Below, one piece after another: positions 16,720-25,297 of a DNA stretch of 64,000 nt. The stretch comes from Streptomyces seoulensis. Its GTDB lineage: Bacteria > Actinomycetota > Actinomycetes > Streptomycetales > Streptomycetaceae. The notes under the pieces were generated by a model. It was not told the origin of the DNA, searched no databases, and saw only the letters and a list, made by a program, of their open reading frames with translations. Position numbers and translations under genes: made by a program. Each line of letters starts with the position of its first letter. The first letter of the stretch is position 1. The stretch covers positions 22,883 to 86,882 of the forward strand of contig NZ_CP032230.1 of the NCBI RefSeq assembly GCF_004328625.1. Direction: 5' to 3'.

Positions 16720-17016
16720 ATGAAGGTCCGCGCCGACGTCGCCGAACTCATCTACCAAGGCTTCAACAACGCCGAGATCCGTGAACGCACCGGACTCTCC
16801 GGACAGGCCATAGGCGCCGCACGCCGCCGCCTCCAGCGCCCCAACGCCCCCACCCGCCGCGACACCACCGCCCTCGAGCGGCTGTACGCCGAAGCCCTGC
16901 CGACCGGCCGGGTCAAGGACTGGAAGCCCGCCACCGGCCGCACCCCGCTCTCCCCCGCCCAGCAGCGCGCCAACCGGGAACGGCTCCTCGCCGCCCTACG
17001 CGAACCCGCCGCCTAG
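16720..17016 (+). CDS. Small helix-turn-helix DNA-binding protein
   Basis: 98 residues, ATG 16720 after GGGAGG. Residues 5-40 are a helix-turn-helix (ELIYQGFNNAEIRERTGLS, then QAIGAARRRLQ), followed by a basic Pro/Arg-rich tail. Probably a transcription regulator. It is transcribed from two candidate promoters (16563-16597 and 16646-16682), which suggests that its level matters to the regulatory circuit. Confidence 0.7.
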   Translation: MKVRADVAELIYQGFNNAEIRERTGLSGQAIGAARRRLQRPNAPTRRDTTALERLYAEALPTGRVKDWKPATGRTPLSPAQQRANRERLLAALREPAA

Positions 17017-17047
17017 CCCGCCACGACCCGACACCGCGGAGACGTAC

Positions 17048-17593
17048 ATGACCGCCACACCTCCCACCACCCAAGCCATCGAAGGCCGCCGCGTCACCCT
17101 CAACTACACCAACAACCCCAAAACACACCCCGGTGTCATCACCCGAACCGAGACCACCACCAACGGGGTCCTGCTCACCCTCGTCCGCCTCGACGGCCAC
17201 CGGTCCAGCATCGCAATCCCCGCCGACCACGACGGCCTCCGCTACCTCAACGAGGTCGGCCCGATCCCCGACCTGCCCATGGGCCGCTTCCAGCCCAGCA
17301 CACGGCATCCCGCCATGGACTGGGAGTACGACGGCGTCATCGTCCTCGAGTTCGAAGACGGTGACATCGCCGCGATCACCGGAGACCGCATCAAGGCCGT
17401 CGCCGCGGTCGCCACCTACCTCCGCGAGCGACACGACCTCGACGAGACCGCCATCGGCAAGGAACTGGTCGAGCTGAAGTTGAAGGAGGTCGTTTTCGAG
17501 TGGGAGCCCGAGGGCGCCGAGTGTGCCTGGCTCATGCAGTGGGCTGACCGCGACCCCGAGGCCCTGCCGGTCCACTACCTGCCCTCGTTGTGA
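17048..17593 (+). CDS. Unknown protein
   Basis: 181 residues. The N-terminal 60 residues are beta-rich (VTLNYTNN...HPGVITRTE...), resembling an SH3-like or KOW-like small barrel. The C-terminal half has an acidic patch (VIVLEFEDGDIAAITGD) and helices. No family recognised. The following gene starts inside its stop (GTGA). Confidence 0.62.
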   Translation: MTATPPTTQAIEGRRVTLNYTNNPKTHPGVITRTETTTNGVLLTLVRLDGHRSSIAIPADHDGLRYLNEVGPIPDLPMGRFQPSTRHPAMDWEYDGVIVLEFEDGDIAAITGDRIKAVAAVATYLRERHDLDETAIGKELVELKLKEVVFEWEPEGAECAWLMQWADRDPEALPVHYLPSL

Positions 17594-17784
17594 CTCGCTG
17601 CCGTGGGTGTGGTCGTCGTCTGTCCCGCCCGTCCCCGACCGGATTCGGGCCCGTCTGCGCCCGCCGCCAAGGCATCACCCGACGCCGGCCAGCACCCGTG
17701 CGCCTGCCACCCGCACCCGACACCGTGCCCGGCCAGACCGAGATACCGCTCTACGTCCACCAGCCCACCCTCTGGTCAGCCTGA
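17590..17784 (+). CDS. DUF6011-like zinc-finger protein
   Basis: 64 residues from GTG overlapping the previous stop. The N-terminus CRGCGRRLSRPSPTGFGPVC gives a CxxC...C pattern with a GxGPxC ending, as in the small DUF6011 family common in Streptomyces and its phages. The rest is Pro-rich. Function unknown. Confidence 0.6.
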   Translation: MTRCRGCGRRLSRPSPTGFGPVCARRQGITRRRPAPVRLPPAPDTVPGQTEIPLYVHQPTLWSA

Positions 17785-17883
17785 CCGACCCGCAGACGCC
17801 CGCACAGCCCCACCCCCGACCCAGACACCACCCCACCCCGTGAACACGCCCCACACAGGCGCACAGACCCGAAAGGCAGACAC

Positions 17884-18363
17884 GTGACCGACATCGCCAA
17901 CCCCACCGACTGGTCCGACTACGACTTCCTGGAGTTCGAAGGCTTCGTCTCCAAGGTCGAGAACGAAGGCTTCACCTACGCCGCCGAGGAGTACAGCCCC
18001 AAGTTCGAAAGCCCCGAACTCCAGGCCATCGCCAACGACTTCGGCAAGCTGCGCGCCTTCTACCTGGAGCACGAGCCGAAGATCGACGCCTGGTACCAGC
18101 AGGTCGGCCCGGAGCGCGCTTGCGACCTCCACAACGCCCACGTCGACGAGGAGCGCCAGCGCCGCGAGGACGCCTGCCTGTTCGGCATCCGCTGCACCGA
18201 CGGCCAAGTGATCACCTGCGGTAGCGAGCAGTACCGGGATCAGCTCTCCGCCGACCTGCTAGCCCGAGAAGGCAACGGCTGGCGCGTTCCCGAAGCCCTC
18301 CTCCGCCGCGACACCCCCGGCGGCCAGTGGACCGACGAACGCCCCGCCCGCCCCGCCGCCTGA
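17884..18363 (+). CDS. Unknown acidic protein
   Basis: 159 residues from GTG 17884 (GAAAGGCAG upstream). Highly acidic and aromatic N-terminus (WSDYDFLEFEGF), then helices and a DGQVIT beta turn. No family recognised; phage-type accessory protein by context. Confidence 0.62.
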   Translation: MTDIANPTDWSDYDFLEFEGFVSKVENEGFTYAAEEYSPKFESPELQAIANDFGKLRAFYLEHEPKIDAWYQQVGPERACDLHNAHVDEERQRREDACLFGIRCTDGQVITCGSEQYRDQLSADLLAREGNGWRVPEALLRRDTPGGQWTDERPARPAA

Positions 18364-18411
18364 CCTGCGGTTCCGCGCCCGCACCCCACCCCAACACACC
18401 CGGAGGAAACC

Positions 18412-19413
18412 GTGAAGATCCCGCCCGCGCTCCTCGCCACACTGAAGGACCGCGCCCACACCGACGGCAACCGGCTCACCCTCACCGGCCCCCGCCTGGA
18501 CCCGCGCACCTACCAGCAGATCAACGAGATCCTTGAAGCCGTCGGCGGCCGATGGACCTCCAGCGAGGGCGCCCACCTGTTCCCCACCGACGCCGACACC
18601 GCCCTGGCCCCCGTGTACGCCACCGGCAGCGTCGTCACCCTGCGGGAGAAGCGGCAGTCCGCCCAGTACTTCCCCACCCCGAAGCCCGTCGTCCAGCGGC
18701 TCATCGACCTCGCCAAGCTCACGCCGGGCGTGCGGGTGCTGGAGCCGTCCGCCGGCTCGGGCGCCATAGCCGGTGCCGTGACCGAGGCAGGCGCAACCGT
18801 GGACTGCATCGAGCGCGACCCTGGCTACGCCGCCGTCCTCGCCGACGCCGGACACCAGGTGCACGCCGCCGACTTCCTCACCGTGCCCGCCGAAGCTGCC
18901 TACGACCGGGTGGTGATGAACCCGCCCTTCACCAAGGGCGCCGACATGCAGCACGTCGAGCACGCGCTCAGGTTCCTCAAGCCCGACGGGCTGCTGGTGT
19001 CGGTCATGTCATGGACAGTGACCACCGAGTCCCGCGCCACCGCGAAGTTCCGGACGCTCGTCGAAGCCCGAGGCGGCACGGTCGAGGCGGTCGGCAAGGG
19101 CGCGTTCCGGGAGTCCGGCACCGACGTGCCCACCGTCATCGTCACCATTCCCGCCACCCGGCCGGCCGATGCGCAGCCCACCACCTGGCCCACCCGCAAG
19201 ACGCCGCCGGCCACGGAGTCAGAGTTCGAGGACCCGGCCGCTATCGCTGCCGAGATCATCGCCAGCCTGAAGGAAGCCACCGCCCAGTTCGAGAAGGTGG
19301 CCGCCGCCCTCGAACGGCCCGCACCGCCAACCCCGGCCCGCCCGGTGGACGTTGTGCCGCTTCCCCAGCGCACGCAGGACCAGCTGTTCTTCGACTTCGA
19401 CGGCGCCGCGTAG
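18412..19413 (+). CDS. N6-adenine DNA methyltransferase (class I fold)
   Basis: 333 residues from GTG 18412 (CGGAGGA upstream). A distinct N-terminal 70 residues (LTGPRLDPRTYQQINEILEA) precede SAM-binding motif I VLEPSAGSGAIA (about 109-120) and catalytic motif IV NPPF (about 169-172). A Pro/Ala-rich linker ends in QDQLFFDFDGAA. NPPF with a preceding motif I is typical of N6-adenine methyltransferases. No restriction gene is adjacent, so host-restriction avoidance or regulation is the likelier role. A hairpin follows. Confidence 0.82.
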   Translation: MKIPPALLATLKDRAHTDGNRLTLTGPRLDPRTYQQINEILEAVGGRWTSSEGAHLFPTDADTALAPVYATGSVVTLREKRQSAQYFPTPKPVVQRLIDLAKLTPGVRVLEPSAGSGAIAGAVTEAGATVDCIERDPGYAAVLADAGHQVHAADFLTVPAEAAYDRVVMNPPFTKGADMQHVEHALRFLKPDGLLVSVMSWTVTTESRATAKFRTLVEARGGTVEAVGKGAFRESGTDVPTVIVTIPATRPADAQPTTWPTRKTPPATESEFEDPAAIAAEIIASLKEATAQFEKVAAALERPAPPTPARPVDVVPLPQRTQDQLFFDFDGAA

Positions 19414-19436
19414 TCGCGCCCCGGGGACTGCACCCC

Positions 19437-19514
19437 ATGACCCGCGCACGGCTCGGCGGTGGAGCTATCACCGCCGAGCCGGCAGCCGAAACCCTACGAC
19501 TGGAGACCACGTGA
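19437..19514 (+). CDS. Possible 25-residue peptide overlapping hairpin
   Basis: ATG 19437 to a TGA that overlaps the next GTG start. The span contains a perfect 12-bp hairpin, which argues that it may be a terminator region rather than a gene. No good ribosome site. Confidence 0.25.
   Translation: MTRARLGGGAITAEPAAETLRLETT
19449..19481 (+). terminator. Hairpin after methyltransferase gene
   Basis: CGGCTCGGCGGT (19449-19460) and ACCGCCGAGCCG (19470-19481) are exact reverse complements with a 9-base loop, 36 bases after the methyltransferase stop. Confidence 0.65.
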
Positions 19515-20797
19515 ACCACACCGACCCGACCGCCCGGCCGCCGCTTCTCGCTGCTGCCCTCGCCCTGGAGTTGGACCGGGATGCTGCGTCCACCGGGGAA
19601 AGCGCTGATTACTGGCGCGGTATGACGCGAGCCGTGGAGCTGCTGCGCATCCTGAACCAGGACGAGCCTGCCGCGCCTGTGCTGGTGTCCCCGCCGCCGG
19701 ACCACGCCCCCCTCCGAGACCGTGTGGCTGCGGCTGCGCGCACGGTGTCGCTGCGCCTGGGCCCGAACGCGCTGGCTATGGCCGAGCGTGGGGAACCGAT
19801 CATCCTGTCTGGCGGCGAGGCCGACATGGTGGCCGACGCGGTCCTGGCGGTGCTGCCCGAGTCGGGCCGGGCCGCCACCCTGCTCGACGCAGCCGAGGCG
19901 ATCGACGCCGAGACCCGACAGTTGAAGGCCGATGGTGTGCTGGAGCCGGACAAGTTCCGTCCGTGCCGGGACGTAGCCGAGCAGCTGCGCCGTCTGGCCG
20001 CCGAGGCGCCCACCTGCACGCCTGGCCAGCCGTGCAACGCCGCCGTGATGCATCGCCTCGGCAACCTGGCCACAACCCACGGCCCGCACCTGTGGGTCGT
20101 GCAGCCGGGCATGGACCCCGTCCGCTGCCCCGGTACACCGATGCCGCAGTCTGAGGCGGGGGAGGCGCCCACTGTCACCTCCAACACTGATGGTGGTGTG
20201 ATCCTGCACCTGCCGGAGATCACGCACCTGGACACCCAGGTGTGGTCCGTCGACATCGGCCTCACCCCCGAGGGGCTGGCCGCGCTCCGGGCCGTGCTGA
20301 ACGGAGCCGAGGCACCCCAGCCCGACACCGAGGCGCGGCCCCGGCAGGCGTCGTGGCGTGTCGAGACCTATGACCCCGATGCGGGCGAGTGGGCGCCTGG
20401 GAGCCACTTCCTGTGCCGGGAGGCTGCTGTCGAGCGGCGGGACACCGCGACTGAGCGCGCCCCCCGGTGGGCGGACGACACCCCGGTTCAGCGGCGGATC
20501 GTCCGGGAGACGACCACCTACAGCGTGGAGCCGCCCAGCACTGGCGTGCCGACGTTGCTGCAGCTCGCTGATGCCGACCCCGAATACAGGGAGGTGCTGC
20601 TGAAGCGCGGCGACGAGATGACCGCCGTGTCCCAGCCTGCGGCAGACGGCGGCGAGGAGACGCCGCTCACGGTCACCACCCACCCGACCCGCTGCTGGCC
20701 GTGCATGACCGACGACTGCCCCACCGGGCCGCACCAGGTCGACGACATGCCGGACGTGGCCTGCGGCTGCGGATGCGTCAGCGAGGGGACGCGATGA
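19511..20797 (+). CDS. Large unknown phage-type protein
   Basis: 428 residues from GTG 19511 with GGAG upstream. It starts with helices. The middle (about 235-265) is a beta segment [20 protein letters not shown]. The end carries [14 protein letters not shown] and CGCGC, probable zinc ligands. No family recognised. Modular look with Pro/Glu-rich linkers suggests several small domains. Coupled by ATGA to the SLOG gene downstream. Confidence 0.62.
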   Translation: MNHTDPTARPPLLAAALALELDRDAASTGESADYWRGMTRAVELLRILNQDEPAAPVLVSPPPDHAPLRDRVAAAARTVSLRLGPNALAMAERGEPIILSGGEADMVADAVLAVLPESGRAATLLDAAEAIDAETRQLKADGVLEPDKFRPCRDVAEQLRRLAAEAPTCTPGQPCNAAVMHRLGNLATTHGPHLWVVQPGMDPVRCPGTPMPQSEAGEAPTVTSNTDGGVILHLPEITHLDTQVWSVDIGLTPEGLAALRAVLNGAEAPQPDTEARPRQASWRVETYDPDAGEWAPGSHFLCREAAVERRDTATERAPRWADDTPVQRRIVRETTTYSVEPPSTGVPTLLQLADADPEYREVLLKRGDEMTAVSQPAADGGEETPLTVTTHPTRCWPCMTDDCPTGPHQVDDMPDVACGCGCVSEGTR

Positions 20798-21174
20798 CCC
20801 CCTACCGCGTCCTCGTCACCGGCTCGCGCACGTGGACCGATGTGGGCGCCGTCCAGCGGGCGCTCGCTCGAGCCGCCGAAGGTGTGCCCGCCGGCCGGGA
20901 GCTGGTCGTGGTTCACGGTGACTGTCCGCGTGGTGCTGACGCGATGGCCGATCTGTGGGCTCGCCAGTGCGGCGCCACCATCGAGCGGCATGCTGCGGAC
21001 TGGCGACCCAACGGTGTCTTCGACCGAGCGGCTGGCCCGCGCCGCAACGCCCGCATGGTCAGCCTCGGTGCCGACCTGTGCCTGGCGTTCATCCGTGACG
21101 GCAGCCGGGGCGCCACACACTGCGCCGACCTCGCCGAGAAGGCGGGCATCCCCGTCCGCCGCTACACCGCCTGA
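20794..21174 (+). CDS. SLOG-superfamily (DUF2493/YspA-like) protein
   Basis: 126 residues. [11 protein letters not shown] at the N-terminus, then [20 protein letters not shown] and a late [14 protein letters not shown] form the Rossmann-like SLOG pattern, which binds nucleotide-derived ligands. Single-domain versions are frequent in phages, and SLOG domains sense nucleotide signals in several defence systems. The ligand is not shown by sequence. Coupled to the gene upstream. Confidence 0.75.
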   Translation: MTPYRVLVTGSRTWTDVGAVQRALARAAEGVPAGRELVVVHGDCPRGADAMADLWARQCGATIERHAADWRPNGVFDRAAGPRRNARMVSLGADLCLAFIRDGSRGATHCADLAEKAGIPVRRYTA

Positions 21175-21220
21175 CCACCCACACCTCCAGCGCGCGGCGC
21201 TCCGACAGATAGGAAACCTT

Positions 21221-21553
21221 ATGAAAGGTCCCCGCAGCGACAACCTCGCCGTCTCCCGGGCCGTCGGCGCCAACGTTGCCGCACTACGCAGAACGCGCGG
21301 CATCTCCCAGCGCACGCTCGCCAGCACCACGGAACAGACAGGCAAGTCAGTCGGGTTCAGCACCATCTGCCGCATGGAGAAGGCCGCCGCACCCGGTGCC
21401 GCCCCCGTAGCGGTCTACGTTGACGATGTCGTCTCCCTAGCCGCCGCCCTCGGCGTCACCGTTCAGCAGCTCATCACCACGCCCAATTGCAACGCCTGCA
21501 TGGACAGCCCGCCGCCCGGATTCGCCTGTCGCACCTGCGGAGCCACCGCCTAA
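21221..21553 (+). CDS. XRE-family HTH regulator with C-terminal zinc site
   Basis: 110 residues from ATG 21221 (AGGAAACCTT upstream). Residues 14-85 form a Cro/CI-type helix-turn-helix: GANVAALRRTRGISQRTLAS...ICRMEKA. The tail CNACMDSPPPGFACRTCG looks like a small zinc ribbon. Target unknown; no operator-like repeat was seen in its short upstream region. Confidence 0.72.
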   Translation: MKGPRSDNLAVSRAVGANVAALRRTRGISQRTLASTTEQTGKSVGFSTICRMEKAAAPGAAPVAVYVDDVVSLAAALGVTVQQLITTPNCNACMDSPPPGFACRTCGATA

Positions 21554-21634
21554 CCCCGCCCCTGTGGCCGCCTCCTTGTGCTCGGGGGCGGCCCCTGACC
21601 GGAAGGACTCCGATGACCCCCGCCGACTACGACT

Positions 21635-21820
21635 GTGACCCCCCAAGCCCTCGCATGGGCGTTCGCCAAAGTGCAGGCGTACATCGACCGGCTTGCCGAC
21701 TTCGAACAGCAAGCCAAAGCAACACGTGACCACGGTCACGCCCGTTGTGGGCCTGCGGACCAGACGAAACCCCCCACCCCCGAGACAGTAGAAGCAACAC
21801 ACCCAAGGAGAACCCCATGA
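21635..21820 (+). CDS. Small unknown protein, possible frameshifted start
   Basis: 61 residues from GTG 21635 in the frame that has normal codon usage (LAWAFAKVQAYIDRLADFEQ). The good ribosome site GGAAGGA, however, serves ATG 21613, which is in another frame and leads into a C6 run at 21639-21644. Either the gene starts at GTG without a ribosome site, or there is a +1 shift or indel at the C-run. The stop overlaps the next ATG (ATGA). Confidence 0.5.
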   Translation: MTPQALAWAFAKVQAYIDRLADFEQQAKATRDHGHARCGPADQTKPPTPETVEATHPRRTP

Positions 21821-22023
21821 GCAAGGACATGACCATCGCCGAGATCGTCGCCATGGCCAAGGCTGAGGCCGCCAAGCACCCCAACCGTGACACCGACAGC
21901 CCCCGCAACATCAACATCGGAGTCCTCCACGGCGGGCAGCACGTCAGCAACGTCACCATCACCGGCGACTACATCCCCAACAACAAGACCGGCAAGAGCA
22001 GCAAGAAGGGGAAGAAGGCATGA
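21817..22023 (+). CDS. Small basic-tailed protein
   Basis: 68 residues; perfect AAGGAG before ATG 21817. Residues 1-20 are helical, the middle is beta (NINIGVLHGGQHVSNVTITG) and the end is KTGKSSKKGKKA. The basic tail suggests nucleic-acid binding. Coupled to the next gene (ATGA). Confidence 0.62.
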   Translation: MSKDMTIAEIVAMAKAEAAKHPNRDTDSPRNINIGVLHGGQHVSNVTITGDYIPNNKTGKSSKKGKKA

Positions 22024-22469
22024 CCGCTGCCGCGTTCGCCGCCACCTACGCCGCCCTCACCGCCGCCCACGAAGTCGGCGACCATTGGACTCAAGTCGAC
22101 GCCCAGGCTGCCGCCAAGGGACTACCGAACCGTGACGGCGCCCTCGCCTGCACCGAGCACGTCCTCACCTACACAGCCACCCAGGCCGCCGCCCTGTACG
22201 CCATCCACCGGGCCACCGGATTAAGACTGTCGTGGAGGCGGGCCGCCCTCGGGCTTGCCGTGTCCGCGGTCACGCACTACATCGCGGACCGGCAGGGCGG
22301 CCACTGGCAGGACAAACAGCCGCGCGGCATCGTCCGCCTCGCCGCCGCCACCGGGCACGCAGAATGGCTAGAGCGAGACCCGAACGCCGGGTACCTGATG
22401 GACCAGGCATGGCATAAGGGCTGGATCTTCATGGCCGCCCTGGTTGTCGCGGGCGGGCGTGAGCAGTGA
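22020..22469 (+). CDS. Histidine-containing membrane-like phage protein (possible DUF3307 type)
   Basis: 149 residues. Motifs HEVGDHWTQ, CTEHVLTYT and SAVTHYIADRQGG place conserved His/Asp in helices, with hydrophobic stretches at about 55-66, 74-92 and 133-146. This resembles small integral membrane phage proteins of DUF3307 type. It contains an in-frame TTA codon at 22221, rare in Streptomyces and dependent on the bldA tRNA, so translation could be limited to late or sporulating growth. Confidence 0.55.
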   Translation: MTAAAFAATYAALTAAHEVGDHWTQVDAQAAAKGLPNRDGALACTEHVLTYTATQAAALYAIHRATGLRLSWRRAALGLAVSAVTHYIADRQGGHWQDKQPRGIVRLAAATGHAEWLERDPNAGYLMDQAWHKGWIFMAALVVAGGREQ

Positions 22470-22705
22470 ACGAGCCGACCGAGGAGGACCCGCACGCCTA
22501 CCTCTCCTACCTCATGACCGACGGGCAAGAGCAGGCGTGGGCCCGGCTCTACCGAGAGGCTGCCGAGTGGAAGCATGACAGGCGGTGGGAGCCGCCCAAG
22601 AAGTACGGGCTGCGGGCGGACGACTGGCCGCTCCCCGGCAAGGTCGTAGAGCCGGAGCCCTTCCGCCTCCGCCTCATCGCATCGGGCGGCGAGAGGCTCA
22701 TCTGA
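22466..22705 (+). CDS. Unknown acidic protein, end of operon
   Basis: 79 residues from GTG overlapping the previous stop (GTGA). Charged and helical, rich in Trp/Arg/Glu. A strong hairpin follows 12 bases later, so it ends the plus-strand unit. No family recognised. Confidence 0.6.
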   Translation: MNEPTEEDPHAYLSYLMTDGQEQAWARLYREAAEWKHDRRWEPPKKYGLRADDWPLPGKVVEPEPFRLRLIASGGERLI

Positions 22706-22717
22706 GGGCAACACACC

Positions 22718-22756
22718 ACGGTGCCCCCGCCTGACGGAAACAGGCGGGGGCACCGT
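22718..22756 (+). terminator. Strong 16-bp hairpin terminator
   Basis: ACGGTGCCCCCGCCTG (22718-22733) and CAGGCGGGGGCACCGT (22741-22756), perfect, loop ACGGAAA. Its sequence nearly repeats the terminator at 57909-57943. Confidence 0.85.
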
Positions 22757-23174
22757 CATGCAGACTACCCGGCACGCGCAGGCAGGCCGGAAAGGCATCA
22801 GGCGGGCCGGGATGGCGCGGGTGTGCTGGCGGCCGGTGTCGGGGCCCCTGGTGTAGGGCGGGAGGACACCGGCCGCAGTCAGACACGTTGCGAAGCAACC
22901 AGTAGGGGGCCGGTCCGATTGCCGCGCTGCGATTCCCCATAGGGAAACGGCTACCGAAACCGGTTACCCACCCGGTTTACCCGCAGACCCCCACCCGAGA
23001 AGCACCCCGACAGTAATTCGAACACCGCCACAGCACCCACAACCCCAGACAAGAGCCAGCACACGATCCCCAACAACCTGGCAGGCCAGGACCGCGCACA
23101 CCGATGATGCACCGGACAACTACCCGTTTTCCACGGAAGATTTTGAGGGGTAAACCTATGCTCACTACCTACAC
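22757..23174. other. 418-base stretch with no gene seen
   Basis: No convincing gene: an ATG at 22758 opens 32 codons without a proper ribosome site. The sequence carries a small inverted repeat AAACCGG...CCGGTTT near 22957-22978 and becomes distinctly AT-richer towards 23130-23170. It probably holds the upstream control region of the MmyB-like gene. Confidence 0.5.
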
Positions 23175-23189
23175 TTGACTCTTAGTCAA
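23175..23189 (+). promoter_or_regulatory. TTGACT-CTT-AGTCAA operator/-35 of the MmyB-like gene
   Basis: Perfect 6-3-6 palindrome whose left arm is also a good -35. It is 26 bases upstream of GTG 23216, a short distance suggesting that the palindrome overlaps the promoter and that the encoded regulator may repress itself. No consensus -10 is obvious. Confidence 0.45.
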
Positions 23190-23215
23190 CTCGCCTATCG
23201 GGGGGATACCGCAAA

Positions 23216-24031
23216 GTGAACAAGGACGCACTTAAAAAGTTCCTCAAGGAACGGCGCGACGGTATAGCACCCGAATCCCTCGGCCTTACCCGGCCCGCCG
23301 CACGACAGGGACGCCGCTCCCTCGGCCTCGCCCAGGACCAGGTCGACGAACTCCTGAACCGGGCCCGCAACACCTACCAGAAGCTCGAAGCCGGCCGGTA
23401 CAAGAACCCGCCCGTCGACCTGCTCCGCGACATCGCCTGCCTCTACCAGCTCAACGAGCAGGAGTGGACCGCGCTGTGCCGGTACGCCCGCGGCGAGGAC
23501 CCGCCCACACCCCTCTACGACACCACCGGCTATGCCGTACCCGCGGCCTGGGAGGACGCCGTCACCCGGGTCGTCGCCCCCGCCTACGTCACCGACGCCT
23601 CCTGGACCGTCCTCGCCCACAACCAGCCGTTTGAGGACCTGTTCATCAGGGAGCCGCCAGCGAACACCATGCGGTGGATGCTCGTCTCTGGGAGGGAGCA
23701 ACTCATCGACTGGGAAGGCGCGTGGGCGCCGCTCGTCATGCCCCAGCTCAAAGCGGCTCTCGCCCAACGCCCCCAGGATCAGGTCCTCCGCGGGATCGAA
23801 ACCGACGTCTGCGCCGACCCGGCATCCAGAGCCCTGTACGAGAAGGGTGGGGCGTCGATTCACCCGGACGGGCATGAACGGCCGATCCGGCACGCCGTGG
23901 AGGGCGATGGCTGGGTGACGATGTGCGCGGCGCAGCCCATGGCCTCCCCCGGCGCCCGGTTCATGATCCTCATTTTTCGGCCGGACACCCAGCCCCCCAT
24001 GGACCGGCCGCCGCTCCTGAAAGCCCCCTGA
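23216..24031 (+). CDS. MmyB-like XRE-family regulator
   Basis: 271 residues from GTG 23216. Residues 20-85 are a helix-turn-helix (RRSLGLAQDQVDELLNRARNTYQKLEAG). Residues 100-260 follow the MmyB ligand-binding domain (WTVLAHNQPFEDLF, MRWMLV, then ALAQRP). MmyB-type regulators are abundant in Streptomyces and usually control a neighbouring enzyme gene. Here the neighbour is a type III polyketide synthase, whose promoter carries a perfect 11-bp inverted repeat that this protein could bind. Domain call is firm; target and ligand are inference. Confidence 0.82.
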   Translation: MNKDALKKFLKERRDGIAPESLGLTRPAARQGRRSLGLAQDQVDELLNRARNTYQKLEAGRYKNPPVDLLRDIACLYQLNEQEWTALCRYARGEDPPTPLYDTTGYAVPAAWEDAVTRVVAPAYVTDASWTVLAHNQPFEDLFIREPPANTMRWMLVSGREQLIDWEGAWAPLVMPQLKAALAQRPQDQVLRGIETDVCADPASRALYEKGGASIHPDGHERPIRHAVEGDGWVTMCAAQPMASPGARFMILIFRPDTQPPMDRPPLLKAP

Positions 24032-24085
24032 GCAGCCAGTCCACCCATCTATGCCCCGATTCGACGGGCAGTCGGGCACCATGCC

Positions 24086-24126
24086 AGTACGGCAGAGGGA
24101 AACGTTCAAGCCATCTGCCGTACTTT
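24086..24126 (+). promoter_or_regulatory. Operator/promoter of type III PKS gene
   Basis: AGTACGGCAGA (24086-24096) and TCTGCCGTACT (24114-24124) are exact inverted repeats. Between and over them, GGAAAC (24098-24103), 17 bases, TACTTT (24121-24126) resembles the GGAACA-type promoter class (copy f). The right arm covers the -10, so binding would block transcription. Confidence 0.6.
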
Positions 24127-24162
24127 GACCGGACCAGGTCACGTGTGTCCAAGGGGGGACCC

Positions 24163-25209
24163 ATGCCCGTCCGTATCAGCCAGCCCGTCACCATCCTCGC
24201 CGCCCACAAAGTCACGACCGCGGAGATAGCCGACGACATCCGCGCCCACCACCCGGACCATCCGCGGCTCGGCGCGATCCTCCGCGTCATCGACAACTGC
24301 GGCGTCGACTCCCGCTACTTCACGCAGCCGCTCACCGCGGACACCATCACCGGCACCGCCCCCATCGCCGACCGTGTCCGCCGCGCGTTCGCCGACGGCC
24401 TGGCCATGGCCGAGCAGGCCGCCCGCCGCATCCTCGACGAGCAGGGCCTCCAACCCGCAGACGTCACCGGGCTCATCACCACACACGCCACCGGCTGGGC
24501 CGTCCCCAACCTGGACGTCCACCTGGTGCACCGGCTCGGCCTCAGCCCGACCATCCGCCGCACCGCCCTCACCACCACAGCCTGCGCCGGCGGAGCCCAC
24601 GCCCTCATCCGCGCCACCGAGCAAGCCCTCCTGCACCCCGGCTCCCACGTCCTCGTCGTCGCCGCCGAAGTCCTCTCCACCTCCTACAACCATGCCGACA
24701 CCGGCATCGAGCACATGATCTACAAAGCCCTGTTCGGGGACTCCGCGGCCGCGACCATCGTGTCCTCCGACCCGCACGGCCCCGGCCTCCAGGTCGACGC
24801 TGACGGCTTGTTCGAGTACGCCATGCCAGGCTCACTGGACTACTACGCCGGCCGCATCGACAGCACCGGCCTCCACTTCGACTCCACGAAGCAAGCCTCC
24901 GGCGGCGCGAAGCAGGCGATGCCCGCCGTCATCGACTGGCTCGACGGCCGCACCGTCGACACACCCGTCATCCACCCCGGCTCCCGGCCGATCATCCTCG
25001 ACACCGCGACCGCGCTCGGCATGACCGAGCACGATGCACGGCACTCCCTGGACACCCTCACCACCGAAGGCAACCTGGGTGGGGTAGCCGTACTCCGGGT
25101 CCTGGAACGCACCCACGACGACCCGCCCGCCGCCGGGGCGCAGGCACTGGTGGTGGCGTACGGGCCAGGATTCACCGTGTCCGCCCTCCACGGCGCCTGG
25201 ACCAACTGA
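24163..25209 (+). CDS. Type III polyketide synthase (chalcone synthase superfamily)
   Basis: 348 residues from ATG 24163 (AAGGGGGG upstream). The thiolase-fold triad is present: Cys141 in TTTACAGGAHAL, His271 in VIHPGSRPI and Asn304 in TEGNLGG. FGDSAAA and NLDVHLVHRLGL also fit. Family enzymes condense malonyl-CoA onto an acyl starter and cyclise the product to phenolics, pyrones or naphthols. Length is normal for the family. The next gene upstream encodes an MmyB-like regulator. A cargo biosynthetic gene on a phage-type element is unusual. Product cannot be predicted from sequence alone. Confidence 0.85.
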   Translation: MPVRISQPVTILAAHKVTTAEIADDIRAHHPDHPRLGAILRVIDNCGVDSRYFTQPLTADTITGTAPIADRVRRAFADGLAMAEQAARRILDEQGLQPADVTGLITTHATGWAVPNLDVHLVHRLGLSPTIRRTALTTTACAGGAHALIRATEQALLHPGSHVLVVAAEVLSTSYNHADTGIEHMIYKALFGDSAAATIVSSDPHGPGLQVDADGLFEYAMPGSLDYYAGRIDSTGLHFDSTKQASGGAKQAMPAVIDWLDGRTVDTPVIHPGSRPIILDTATALGMTEHDARHSLDTLTTEGNLGGVAVLRVLERTHDDPPAAGAQALVVAYGPGFTVSALHGAWTN

Positions 25210-25255
25210 GGTAGCCAGCCTGGCGCGCTGCCTGGCGGCATGCGCGCCGGCATCC

Positions 25256-25291
25256 AGCGGAGGGAACAACCGGCCGGATCAGCGGCACCGT
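25256..25291 (+). promoter_or_regulatory. GGAACA-type promoter element, copy a
   Basis: AGCGGAGGGAACA, 17 bases, CACCGT (25286-25291), then 6 bases to ATG 25298. This spacing predicts a leaderless transcript. Confidence 0.55.
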
Positions 25292-25297
25292 AGAGGC

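Noticed and set aside
22758..22856. 32-codon ATG frame after the terminator
   Set aside because: No real ribosome site, and the product is unlike anything; the bases are the terminator's own tail.
24098..24126. Full membership of the PKS promoter in the GGAACA class
   Set aside because: The -35 reads GGAAAC and the upstream block is weaker; kept only as a diverged copy.
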